The notes beneath the pieces are model-generated. The model was not told the origin of the DNA. It did no database searches and worked only from the letters and a program-made list of their open reading frames with translations. A stretch of 64,000 nt of DNA from assembly GCA_029260615.1 (NCBI GenBank), contig JAJDCX010000005.1, forward strand, positions 62,001 through 126,000. Reading direction: 5' to 3'. The DNA is from Phycisphaeraceae bacterium. GTDB lineage: Bacteria > Planctomycetota > Phycisphaerae > Phycisphaerales > Phycisphaeraceae. This document shows, one piece after another, positions 33,588 to 42,757 of this stretch (the stretch's first letter is position 1; the number at the start of each line of letters is the position of its first letter). The position numbers and the translations under genes are program-made.

Positions 33588-35879
33588 TTACTTCCGCTCG
33601 ACCGCCTGGGGGGCGGCCTCTTTCCGAGCCAGATCCATCAGGCGTTGGTGCGTACCGATCGAAGTATCCGTGTCGTCGGGATCGGGCTGACGCTGCACAT
33701 AGATCCCATCGCCTTGCATGTCCCAAGCCTGACGCCGGTCGGCCAGAAGGATATCCAATATCTGCTTGAGCCTCGCCTGCAAAGCAAGGTCCGTGATCGG
33801 CGTGATACACTCAACCCGGTTATCCAGGTTGCGGTACATCCAGTCAGCGCTGCCGATGTAATACTCCGCCGCACCCTCGCCTGCATCGTCGTTGTGAAAG
33901 AAGAATATCCGCGAGTGTTCCAGGAATCGACCGATCACACTCTGCACCGTGATGTTGTCACTAAGCCCAGGCACGCCCGGCCTAAGCGTGCAGAACCCAC
34001 GCACGATCAGCTTGATCCGCACCCCGGCCTGGCTGGCGTCGTAGAGCTTGCGGATGATGGCCTGGTCTTCCAGGCTATTCATCTTCGCCATGATCGTCGG
34101 GCGGTTAGGATCATTAGGGTCGCCGCCACGCCCATGCCATGCCTTACAGTGCTCGATCTCCCGATCAATCATCCCGATCAACCGGGGCCTTAGATTCGTC
34201 GGCGCGATCAGCAGCTTCTTGAAATTGCGCTCCTGGCTCATCCCCGTGAGGTAATGGAACAACTCAACTAAGTCGGATGTGATTACCGGGTCAGCAGTAA
34301 ACAGACTCAGATCGGTGTAAAGCGAAGCGGTCTTGGAATGGTAATTCCCCGTGCCGATGTGCGCGTAGCAACGCATGCCATCCGCCTCGTGACGGACGAC
34401 CAGGCTGGTCTTGGTATGGGTCTTCAAACCCACCACCCCATACACCACATGGACCCCCGCCTTCTCCAGCCGATGCGCCAACTGGACGTTGCGCTCTTCA
34501 TCAAACCGGGCCTTGAGCTCGACCAGGCAGACAACCTGTTTGCCGGACTCCGCAGCGCGGATGATGTCGGGGATAAACGGCGAGTCCCCACTAGTCCGGT
34601 ACAGCGTCAGCTTGATCGCCATAACTTTCGGATCGGTCGCCGCAGTATGGATAAACCTTTCAACACTGGCGCCGAACGATTCGTAGGGATGATGTACCAG
34701 CACGTCCCCCGCACGGATGATCCCAAAGATGTTGGCCTCGGTATCCGCCAAACGCTGCGGGACAACCGGCTTCCAAGGATCAAATTTCAACTCGGGCTTG
34801 TTCAACCCGTGGATCGCCCAAAGATCCGTGAACTCCAATTCCCCGGGCATCTGATAGATCTCATGATCGTGCAGGTCCAGTTGCTCGGCCAGCAAACGGG
34901 TCATCGGACGTGCCGGGTCGTCGCTGACCTCCAAGCGCACCGCCTGGGCAAAACGCCGGTCACGCAACTCCTGCTCGATCAACTCCAACAAATCCTCCGC
35001 GTCTTCCTCGTCACGCTCAACATCAGCGTTACGCGTCACACGGAACGGCTGGGCGTCGACAATCTTCATCCCCTGGAACAACTCATCGAGGTTGTGACGG
35101 ATAATCTGTTCGAGGTTGACAAACAGATGTCCCTGACCGTCCTCTTTAACGTTCTCACCGTCCAGTCGAACCCACCCGGGCAAGACCGCGGGAACCTTCA
35201 CACGGGCAAAGCAATACCGGTTGGCCTCGTCGACATCTTCACCGTTGCTATCAGACCGGTTGTTCTTCCGTTTCTCATCCTCGCGTGGGTCGCTTAACAG
35301 CACACCCATCGACGTGCTGAGGTTGCTGATAAACGGGAACGGGTGCCCGGGATCGACCGCCAAAGGCGTCAACACCGGGAACAGGTTCCTGCGGAAATAC
35401 TCCGACGCCCGCCCGCGCTGGTCATCGTCGAGCTGGTCCCACTTCAATAGATGGATGCCCTGCTCAATCAACCCCGGCTTAATCACCTTCTCAAAACAGT
35501 CGGCCTGCAACCGGAGCATCGGCATCACCGCCTCACGGATCACCGCGATCTGTTCGCTGGCGGTAAGCCCGTCGGGGCTTCGCTTGCTTACCTTGGCTGC
35601 GACCTGGCGTTTCAAACCACCGACACGCTTCTGAAAATACTCATCCAGGTTCGAGTTGAAAATCGCTAGGAACGCGACCCGCTCAAGCAGAGGCGTGCGA
35701 ACATCCAACGCCTCATGCAACACCCGGCGGTTAAACTCCAGCCAAGACAACTCGCGATTTAAAAATAACGCACGCCCCTGCGGATCACTTTCGCCGTAGC
35801 TAACACCGGGGGCTACTCCGGGGGCGGGTGTCGTCCCAGGGATCGGTAGTGGCGGGATGTCCGGTGACAGTGGGTTCAT
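33588..35879 (-). CDS. ppk1: Polyphosphate kinase 1
   Basis: 763 residues. All PPK1 domains are present: LFLNRELSWLEFNRRVLHEA (N domain, about 38-57), LFPVLTPLAVDPGHPFPFIS (H domain), VGLKTHTKTSLVVRHE with the phosphorylated His, YAHIGTGNYHSKTASLYTDL, and FLEHSRIFFF with the second active-site His. It polymerises the gamma-phosphate of ATP into polyphosphate. A 30-residue Pro-rich N-terminal extension (PDIPPLPIPGTTPAPGVAPG) and a C-terminal tail after the last domain are variable. An insert RKNNRSDSNGEDVDE lies near residue 210. No ppx or regulator adjacent; the ribosome site before ATG 35879 is weak. Confidence 0.95.
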   Translation of the reverse strand: MNPLSPDIPPLPIPGTTPAPGVAPGVSYGESDPQGRALFLNRELSWLEFNRRVLHEALDVRTPLLERVAFLAIFNSNLDEYFQKRVGGLKRQVAAKVSKRSPDGLTASEQIAVIREAVMPMLRLQADCFEKVIKPGLIEQGIHLLKWDQLDDDQRGRASEYFRRNLFPVLTPLAVDPGHPFPFISNLSTSMGVLLSDPREDEKRKNNRSDSNGEDVDEANRYCFARVKVPAVLPGWVRLDGENVKEDGQGHLFVNLEQIIRHNLDELFQGMKIVDAQPFRVTRNADVERDEEDAEDLLELIEQELRDRRFAQAVRLEVSDDPARPMTRLLAEQLDLHDHEIYQMPGELEFTDLWAIHGLNKPELKFDPWKPVVPQRLADTEANIFGIIRAGDVLVHHPYESFGASVERFIHTAATDPKVMAIKLTLYRTSGDSPFIPDIIRAAESGKQVVCLVELKARFDEERNVQLAHRLEKAGVHVVYGVVGLKTHTKTSLVVRHEADGMRCYAHIGTGNYHSKTASLYTDLSLFTADPVITSDLVELFHYLTGMSQERNFKKLLIAPTNLRPRLIGMIDREIEHCKAWHGRGGDPNDPNRPTIMAKMNSLEDQAIIRKLYDASQAGVRIKLIVRGFCTLRPGVPGLSDNITVQSVIGRFLEHSRIFFFHNDDAGEGAAEYYIGSADWMYRNLDNRVECITPITDLALQARLKQILDILLADRRQAWDMQGDGIYVQRQPDPDDTDTSIGTHQRLMDLARKEAAPQAVERK

Positions 35880-36030
35880 AACAGGTCGATCAATCGGGCT
35901 CTATCTGGCCCAGGAAATAGCACCCCAAGATACCAGACAACGGGCCCGGATTAATCCAGGCCTATAAAAACAGCTTAAATCCACTCACAGGCGGGCCGGT
36001 CGGCATAACCTGCTCTGCCCTACCGATCTC

Positions 36031-37347
36031 TCATCGGCCCGAGTCGCCGCTGGGTTCAGCACCGGGCAATCTCACCAGGATCACCGCGTCGCGGAGCAGC
36101 AGCCGATCAAGGATAGGCCCGTTCACCCCCGGGTCCAACCGGATCGTCAACTCAGGCCCGGAAATCGGTGTGTTGATCCGCGTGACAGGCTGCGAACCGC
36201 TCACAGGAAACCGTTGATCCTGCACTTCCTGCACCGATACCACCACCTGAAAATCAGACCAGTCCGTAATATGCGCAGGCGCGTCCTGGAAATCCAACTC
36301 CGCGACCCCAGCAAACCGCACCGCACCCTCCGGCAACTCATACACCACCGAACCCGGCGCGTGCATCCTGACCGAACGCCCCGCCACACGCACCGGCACG
36401 GTCAAACCAAACACACTCGCTTCATCGACCGTGCGCATCGGCAACTCCGTCAGGTCAATCAATCTCAAACCCCCAGCCCAAAAATCAATCCGCGCCAACT
36501 CCATAACGGGCGATTCAAATCCCACCGCCAGCCCACCCGGTAGGATCACCCGACAATACACACGGTCACCGCTGATCCGTAATTCATCCGCCCACACCCG
36601 CGTGCCATCAACCAGAGTCACACGGTGGTAAGGCTCCACCCTGGACCTATATGGATTAGATAACACCATCGATGCGATACGCCCAAATGGGATCGTCATC
36701 GAACCGCCCCCATCCCCACCGGCTCCTCCCGTATTCAGAACCAGCACAACCCCTTCGTCATTTAAAGACGAAACAAACCCCGACAACCGGTCGCCATTGG
36801 TCAGCGTCACCGTGTCCATCGTTCTTGCAGCACGGCGCACTACCAAACCATCTCCCCCAACCCAGTTCACCTGCGCCACTTCATCCAACGGGATCGTCAC
36901 CGTCCCGATCGTCGGGTGCCGCCAGATCAACCCCGAGCCGTCGGGCGTCGGGCCAACCCAGTCACCCGCAAACCGCTGCCCATCGGTCAGCCACACCCCC
37001 GCAGTAACCCCCCGCACAGGGCCCGGCCCAGCCAAATCTTCCCCGCCTATCGACCGAAGCTGGACAAACCCATCGATCGCCGAACTGCGCAATGTCCGCT
37101 GTATATCGAAGTAGTTAAGCGTGCCATCGTTGAGACTGGCAACCTCAACCGCTTGGGCATTGAGGTCAGGGCCGATCAACGTAGCCGGCGTGACCCCGAA
37201 CGCCGGTGACACAAAAATAAGCAGGCACGCCAAAATGCCCCAGCAGCAGCGTCGCCCCACAACCCCCGCCACGGCTTGCAGGCGAACCGCCCCCGTCGGT
37301 AGTACTGCTCGGCTTAAAAAACGGGATGTAAACACAACAAAGGTCAC
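36031..37347 (-). CDS. Exported beta-rich protein ending the MoxR operon
   Basis: 438 residues from GTG 37347, whose GTGA overlaps the stop of the toroid gene. Signal peptide about residues 30-51 (CCWGILACLLIFVSPAFG). The rest is beta-rich with no family I recognise: repeated strands of the form LTNGDRLSGFVSSLNDEGVV and DGTRVWADELRISGDRVYC suggest small barrel or SH3-like repeats that occur in planctomycete exported proteins. The C-terminal part (about 330-438) resembles a carbohydrate-binding NPCBM-type domain only loosely. Last gene of the operon, 151 bp before ppk1. Role in the machine unknown. Confidence 0.72.
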   Translation of the reverse strand: MTFVVFTSRFLSRAVLPTGAVRLQAVAGVVGRRCCWGILACLLIFVSPAFGVTPATLIGPDLNAQAVEVASLNDGTLNYFDIQRTLRSSAIDGFVQLRSIGGEDLAGPGPVRGVTAGVWLTDGQRFAGDWVGPTPDGSGLIWRHPTIGTVTIPLDEVAQVNWVGGDGLVVRRAARTMDTVTLTNGDRLSGFVSSLNDEGVVLVLNTGGAGGDGGGSMTIPFGRIASMVLSNPYRSRVEPYHRVTLVDGTRVWADELRISGDRVYCRVILPGGLAVGFESPVMELARIDFWAGGLRLIDLTELPMRTVDEASVFGLTVPVRVAGRSVRMHAPGSVVYELPEGAVRFAGVAELDFQDAPAHITDWSDFQVVVSVQEVQDQRFPVSGSQPVTRINTPISGPELTIRLDPGVNGPILDRLLLRDAVILVRLPGAEPSGDSGR

Positions 37348-38399
37348 TTCTGGAATATCGGCAAAAGCCGGTTGGGTATTTGCAAAATCAACAAACTCAT
37401 CGACGTCCCATAAGGTCCGCCGTGCCCACTGGTCCACGAGCCGTCCGCAAGCTGGTTTGTCCCCAACTGGTCACGGACCTTGGGGAACCAACCCTCCCAG
37501 TGCTCGCCCCCAGCAAGGAACATGGCTTGGGCGGCGTAGTAGTGGCCATAGAAATAATGCCCGCCGTTACGAAACGTGATGTTATTCGTCCCTTGTTCCA
37601 AATACGTCAGCCCCTTATTCAACGCATCGTCTTCATACACCCCAGCGTAGTATAGCGCCGCCACCCCCGCCGCGGACCTCGGGAACGCCGACCCACCGGA
37701 GTTGAGCATGTACTTAAACCCCCCGTCCGCCGGGTTCTGACACTGCCGCACATAAGCGATCGCTCGGTCGATCGTCTCCTTGGGAACACTCAGCCCCGCA
37801 TTCCGTGCCGACCGCAGCGCCATCACCTGACAGATCGTCACAGAAATATCCGCATCAAACGGCCGGGGCTGATAACGCCAACCCCCCTCAGGATTCTGCG
37901 TCGTCACAATCAAACGCACAGCCTTAAGCAGTGTTTCACGCACACGCGGGTCACCGGTCATCCCGTAGACCTCACCTAAAAATAACGTAGCAAACCCGTG
38001 CCCGTACATCGGGCCGTGCGAAGCATCCGCAACGATCAACCCCGACTCCGTGGCGTGATTCAACACAAAATCCAGTCCCCGCTGTACGTTCGGCCCATAC
38101 TCGCCACGGCCGGGCATGTGCCCGTCCGCCATAAACGCCAGACACGCCAACGCCGTGATCCCAACATGCCTTGGGAACCGCGTGCTCCCGTAGCTCCCAT
38201 CCTCCGCCTGCGACTGCGCCAAATACACCAACCCCCGCTCCACCGCCAAGCGTGTCTGCGGGGTAATCTCCACAAACCCCGCGCCAGCATCAACCGTCAC
38301 CTGTGCCTGCACGCCGTTCGGTGCCCAAGCTCTGTTAAGCAACAACGCAAACAACACCGCCACGATCGCCCTGGTTTTTAGATGTGTAAGAAACAACAA
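37344..38399 (-). CDS. Exported alpha/alpha-toroid protein with squalene-cyclase-type repeats
   Basis: 351 residues. Signal peptide (about 1-32, AIVAVLFALLLNRAW), then five or six helical-hairpin repeats of the prenyltransferase/squalene-oxidase type: YLAQSQAEDGSYGSTRF, TTQNPEGGWRYQPRPFDADI, YVRQCQNPADGGFKYML and LADGSWTSGHGGPYGTSMSL. These are Q/DGSW-like motifs in a periplasmic setting; the catalytic Asp box of squalene cyclases (DCTAE/DxDD) is not seen, so a binding or scaffolding toroid (as in complement-like/alpha-2-macroglobulin domains) is likelier. Start TTG 38399 has AGGAG 8 bases upstream and is one base after the previous stop. Confidence 0.78.
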   Translation of the reverse strand: MLFLTHLKTRAIVAVLFALLLNRAWAPNGVQAQVTVDAGAGFVEITPQTRLAVERGLVYLAQSQAEDGSYGSTRFPRHVGITALACLAFMADGHMPGRGEYGPNVQRGLDFVLNHATESGLIVADASHGPMYGHGFATLFLGEVYGMTGDPRVRETLLKAVRLIVTTQNPEGGWRYQPRPFDADISVTICQVMALRSARNAGLSVPKETIDRAIAYVRQCQNPADGGFKYMLNSGGSAFPRSAAGVAALYYAGVYEDDALNKGLTYLEQGTNNITFRNGGHYFYGHYYAAQAMFLAGGEHWEGWFPKVRDQLGTNQLADGSWTSGHGGPYGTSMSLLILQIPNRLLPIFQK

Positions 38400-38400
38400 T

Positions 38401-39126
38401 CTACTCCTGCTCCGCCAACGCCTTGTAATACGCCTCGGTCATACGCCGGTACAACGGGCTGAATCGTTCACGAAGCCCATCACTTAATTCCTCACGCACA
38501 CGCGGCGGCAACACGCCCCACTCCTTACGCAACTGATCGATCGACGTGTCCTGCGCATCAGGATTATCCGCAGTCCCCGACCCCGCCGCACCGGTACTCG
38601 CCTGCTGGCCCCCAGCCTTCGCCTCGCCTTGCCCACCACCAGTTGGGGTGCCCTGCTGCGCCAACTCTTTGCCCCCCTGGTCCTGGTCCCGTGGCTCACC
38701 GGACCCGCTACCACCACCCGAAGACGACTGCTCCTTGGCCGACTCAATCACCTGGTCCAGCTTCCGCAAAATAGACTCCTGCATCCGCTGCGTCTGGACC
38801 CCCGCATCAAGCGTCCGCCCAAGCCGACGCGACACCACACCCATCTCATCCACCGCCTGCTCAAACGCATCCGCCGCATCCGAAGCCGACAACGCACGCT
38901 CGACCGATTCGGTAAGGTTCTCTGGGGAGTCCGTCGCTCCCGGTTCCCCCGACTCACTGGACTTATCCAAATCACCATCCCGCACCATCTGCCCACTGGG
39001 CTTCAAGTCCAACAACTCATCCAGCGTCGGCTGCTCCGCCTGACCCATCGCAACACCAACCAGGCACAGCCCGAGCATCAACGCCATCGCGCAACCCACC
39101 GCATAATTAAATCGCATCCGGCTCAT
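38401..39126 (-). CDS. Exported small coiled-coil protein of the MoxR operon
   Basis: 241 residues. Signal peptide (about 1-28, YAVGCAMALMLGLCLVGVAM), an acidic helical part (about 60-125) with heptad character, a Gly/Ser/Gln-rich linker (about 130-185) and a C-terminal helix pair IDQLRKEWGVLPPRVREELS (about 188-235). The last block, LPPRVREELSDGLRERFSP, resembles the end of large DUF4175-type proteins or a helix interacting with them. ATG overlaps the previous stop (ATGA). No named family recognised. Confidence 0.75.
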   Translation of the reverse strand: MSRMRFNYAVGCAMALMLGLCLVGVAMGQAEQPTLDELLDLKPSGQMVRDGDLDKSSESGEPGATDSPENLTESVERALSASDAADAFEQAVDEMGVVSRRLGRTLDAGVQTQRMQESILRKLDQVIESAKEQSSSGGGSGSGEPRDQDQGGKELAQQGTPTGGGQGEAKAGGQQASTGAAGSGTADNPDAQDTSIDQLRKEWGVLPPRVREELSDGLRERFSPLYRRMTEAYYKALAEQE

Positions 39127-42100
39127 GGCTGACCTCCCCCCATCGGTGCTGGCTTGTTTTGCTGCTTCATCTTCTCTATTAAACGCTTGCCGAGGCTCGA
39201 TAGTTCACGCTGGCGGGTAGAAAGTTCGAGCATCTTCTGCTTCATCGGCCCATCCGCTGCCCCAGCCCCATCCGACTCCATTAAACGGGTCTGCTCATAC
39301 ACCACCGCCTGCAAGCCACGGATCAGCTTCAACTCCGCTAAAGGCGGAACCAACGGTGGAGGCTTTCCACCACCTCCTCCACCACCGCCTCCACCATCAC
39401 CGCCAGCAAACGGGTCGTCATTAGGATCTTCTTTCAGAGCCTGGGCCATCACACGCAATGTCACCGCGATCGTGCGTTGGTCGGGTCTCACCGGGTCGTC
39501 CCCCTCACCCCGACGTAGCGAATGCACCACCCGGCTTGACGTCTCCCCAACCCGTTCATGCATGTGCTCAAACACCAGCGTCTGCCCGACCTCCCGCCCG
39601 GTCTCGGCGATCTGCTCTTGAAGCCGCGACTGCTCCCCAGCCAAACCAATCAAAGCCGCACGCCGTTGACGATTCATCGGCCCATCATCAACAATCAACC
39701 CCACCGACTCACGCAACTCGTACTGACGCCTGGCGTGCCGCTGATACGCCTCCCGTAATTTCTCTCGCTGCTTGCGTGCTTCCTTCGCTGCATTGTCCTC
39801 AACGAGCTTATTCAACTCCTCAAGCGCCGAACGCAGGTGATCTACCGCCGAACGTTCCGCCATCAGCGCCGCCGGGCCGTCTCCCTTTCGCAGCGAGCCA
39901 ACCGCCGAGCCCTGCTCACCCACCGCATCCGCCAGACGCGCCGCCACATTCGCCGCCTCCGCCGAACCCCCGGCCTGATGCTGCGCCCCCATCGTTGCCC
40001 GGCGAAGCGTCACCTGCCCCGGCTCAAACGACGCAACCTCGCCATCAACCGATTGCTCCAACACCGATGCCTGGGTTATCTGCCGCTCAAGCAGCTTGCG
40101 AACTAAGTCCGACAACTCCGCAAGCCTCCGCCGAAGGATCGCCTGTCGGCGTCTCTCCTGCGTGCCCATCTCTTTTAACATCCGATCCAGCGCATCCAAC
40201 GCCTTGTCCTGCTGCTGGCCCGACTGGGATAACTGGTTTTTCTGCATCGACCCCGACGACTGCTGCATCGACTCGCTAAGCCCCTGCCGCTGACCGATCG
40301 CCGCCGCCTCAGCCAACGCCTGCGCCGCAGCCTTGTCCTGGTCACGTTCGCCCTGCTGCGCTAACGCCTCCGCCGTCACCTGCATATGCCGGGTCAACGC
40401 CTTAGCCTGCTCCGCCAATTCGTCCTGACGCTTCTCCAACTCATCCAACCGTTGACGCTGCCCCTCATCAAGCTGGTCTTTATCCTGCCCGATCGTCTGG
40501 GGAAGCAGCTCCCTCGTATCGTTCGCCAACGCCTGCTGCTGGGTCTTGAGTTGCTGCAGTTGGAGCTTGAGCGTCAAAACATCACGCCCCTGATCCAACA
40601 ACTCCGCCAACTCCGTTAGTGTCTGCCGAACCGCCTGCTGATCCCCGTGCGCCTCTTGCTCAAATTGATCGGCCTGGTCGGGCTGGTCGTCAGCTTGCTC
40701 ATCAGCCTTACGCAGATTCCTTGCCGCATCAGACGAAGATTTACTCGCTTGATCGACTAGCCCCTGCGCCTGTTGGATCACCTCACGCATCGGTTCATCA
40801 CTAAGCCGATTGCGATCCATCCGATCCTTCAACCCCTCTAGCAACAACCCCTGCGCATCCAGACGACGCGTCACCTGCTCCTGCTGCGGCTGCGTCACCG
40901 AAGGAGGCTGCTCGGATGCGATCCGCTGCTGGGTCTGCTCAAGCCGAACAACCTGCTGACGCAAACCCGCCAACTCCGTGCGGAGCTGCGCCGTCAGCGT
41001 CGGCTTATCAATAATCCGTAGCGTCCGGGGTGTCGAAACAACCCGGTCATGCCGCCGCCCATCTATCTCATACACATCGTAAGCCACCGCCGAAAGCACC
41101 ACGGCATCCCCGGGACGCAGTTCCAATGACGATAAGTCCAACTCCGCCTGCGCACTTAGGCTCGCCTGCCGACCACTTTGTTCCGCAAGGCCGGGCAGCG
41201 CGGTTTCAACACCCTCACCTCCAGCCCCGCGTGTCTGTATGGAACCCAAGAGCTCAATCCGCTCTAGCCCGATGTCATCCTGCGCAGTCGCCGCCACATC
41301 AACCACCGCCGAAGCCAACACCGCCTCGTCGGCCGAAGGCGCGGTCATCGCCGCCGAAGGCAACCGATCCTCGATCGCTTCGATCCGGTAGGTTCGCCGG
41401 GACAGGTTCTCTAGCCCGAACCCATCGGTGATATGGATCGGCGTGGTAAATGTCTTCGCCAGGATGAAATCAACCACCAGACGATCCCCCGCTTCGTCCG
41501 TGGAATCAGATGACCGTTCTATATGGATGCGATCCATACCCACCGCGTCAACCAGCCCCGGCAAGACCGTCACCAGATCAACAGCTGTCACCGAAACCGG
41601 CTTATTAAACCCAACACGCAACACAACCCGCGACCCGACCAGCGCAGAAGCCGACGCCACCTGCCCGCTTTGTTCGTGCAGCGCAACCGCTTGCGCCCCA
41701 ACCAAACCGGCTGCATAAACCGGTGGCTCTATTTCTGCATCAACTGAAACCACCGCCGGCCGGGCGACCAACCTGATCTTCGCCGCTCGTGTCTGCCCAT
41801 CACCCGCCTGGATGTAATAGCTAAGCTCCCCCCGCCCCCCGGACGTCTCCTTCACTGAACGAACCACGCCCGCCGGCACCTCAATCAATTGCTCATACGA
41901 AGCCGACGACGACGCATCGTCATCCACCGATTGCTCGGTCAACAAAGCCCGACGCCACACCCCAGCCCGCCCCAACGCATCGGTAAACCGGTAGTGGACA
42001 TTCACTCGCATCCCAACCCGATGCCCCTTACTAATCTGAGAAACCAGCTTCACCGGCGCATCCACCGGCCAAACATCAAGCCCCGTCATATCCTCAATCA

Positions 42101-42686
42101 ACACGCTACGCGGCCACTGCGTCGACCCCAACGGCATCAACCAGCGCCCCGCAGCCGTCCGACTCATGCCCGGCGCACTAACCACCACCGCACCCAAAGC
42201 CACCACCGCCAATAACGCCACCCCCAACCGCTTCATCGCAGCCGAAGGATCAATCAAACGCGACAAATTCACCCCTTCAATCAAATCGCGCGTCCTGCGC
42301 ACCGCCAAACCCGCCAACGCGTCTCCCTGTCCCCCGCCATCCAATACCTGCACACCCGCCACGCCAGATGAAAACTCGACCGAGCTGGCCAGCACACCCG
42401 CAAGCTGCGGATACACACGCTCCGCACGCAACGCCAACTCGCTAAGACTCGGATTAAAACGCGCCGCAACCATCAGCCGGGTCACCAGCCAATACACACT
42501 CTCAGCACCGACCAGCAAACCAATGACCAGCCGCAACCAGCCCGGCAGGTTCAACGCCCAATCCAACGCGACCAGCAAAAACACCAACAACACCATCGCC
42601 GCGATAAACCGAAACAAATGGATCCCCGCCAACCACACCCGTGCCCGGCGTCGTACCTGCTTAAGTTGTCGGGACGCGTCTTGCAT
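39123..42686 (-). CDS. Large DUF4175-like membrane protein with long coiled coil
   Basis: 1187 residues. Two membrane segments near the N-terminus (about 20-42 and 52-72), a beta-rich periplasmic part (about 100-500) with repeated short domains like SPVKLVSQISKGHRVGM, then more than 500 residues of Gln/Glu/Leu-rich coiled coil (about 560-1040), a poly-Gly linker (10 G, about 1125) and a short helical end with a LSTRQRELSSLGKRLIEKMK-type segment. Overall layout matches the DUF4175/TIGR02302 type of cell-envelope protein described in alphaproteobacteria, but identity is low. ATG 42686 is preceded by GGAAACGG. Overlaps the next gene. Confidence 0.72.
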   Translation of the reverse strand: MQDASRQLKQVRRRARVWLAGIHLFRFIAAMVLLVFLLVALDWALNLPGWLRLVIGLLVGAESVYWLVTRLMVAARFNPSLSELALRAERVYPQLAGVLASSVEFSSGVAGVQVLDGGGQGDALAGLAVRRTRDLIEGVNLSRLIDPSAAMKRLGVALLAVVALGAVVVSAPGMSRTAAGRWLMPLGSTQWPRSVLIEDMTGLDVWPVDAPVKLVSQISKGHRVGMRVNVHYRFTDALGRAGVWRRALLTEQSVDDDASSSASYEQLIEVPAGVVRSVKETSGGRGELSYYIQAGDGQTRAAKIRLVARPAVVSVDAEIEPPVYAAGLVGAQAVALHEQSGQVASASALVGSRVVLRVGFNKPVSVTAVDLVTVLPGLVDAVGMDRIHIERSSDSTDEAGDRLVVDFILAKTFTTPIHITDGFGLENLSRRTYRIEAIEDRLPSAAMTAPSADEAVLASAVVDVAATAQDDIGLERIELLGSIQTRGAGGEGVETALPGLAEQSGRQASLSAQAELDLSSLELRPGDAVVLSAVAYDVYEIDGRRHDRVVSTPRTLRIIDKPTLTAQLRTELAGLRQQVVRLEQTQQRIASEQPPSVTQPQQEQVTRRLDAQGLLLEGLKDRMDRNRLSDEPMREVIQQAQGLVDQASKSSSDAARNLRKADEQADDQPDQADQFEQEAHGDQQAVRQTLTELAELLDQGRDVLTLKLQLQQLKTQQQALANDTRELLPQTIGQDKDQLDEGQRQRLDELEKRQDELAEQAKALTRHMQVTAEALAQQGERDQDKAAAQALAEAAAIGQRQGLSESMQQSSGSMQKNQLSQSGQQQDKALDALDRMLKEMGTQERRRQAILRRRLAELSDLVRKLLERQITQASVLEQSVDGEVASFEPGQVTLRRATMGAQHQAGGSAEAANVAARLADAVGEQGSAVGSLRKGDGPAALMAERSAVDHLRSALEELNKLVEDNAAKEARKQREKLREAYQRHARRQYELRESVGLIVDDGPMNRQRRAALIGLAGEQSRLQEQIAETGREVGQTLVFEHMHERVGETSSRVVHSLRRGEGDDPVRPDQRTIAVTLRVMAQALKEDPNDDPFAGGDGGGGGGGGGGKPPPLVPPLAELKLIRGLQAVVYEQTRLMESDGAGAADGPMKQKMLELSTRQRELSSLGKRLIEKMKQQNKPAPMGGGQP

Positions 42687-42757
42687 AACCGTTTCCAGAA
42701 ACCTAATCAAAATTCAAAACACCCAGCAGCCACATACCGCCCGGTAAGTCTATCCCA

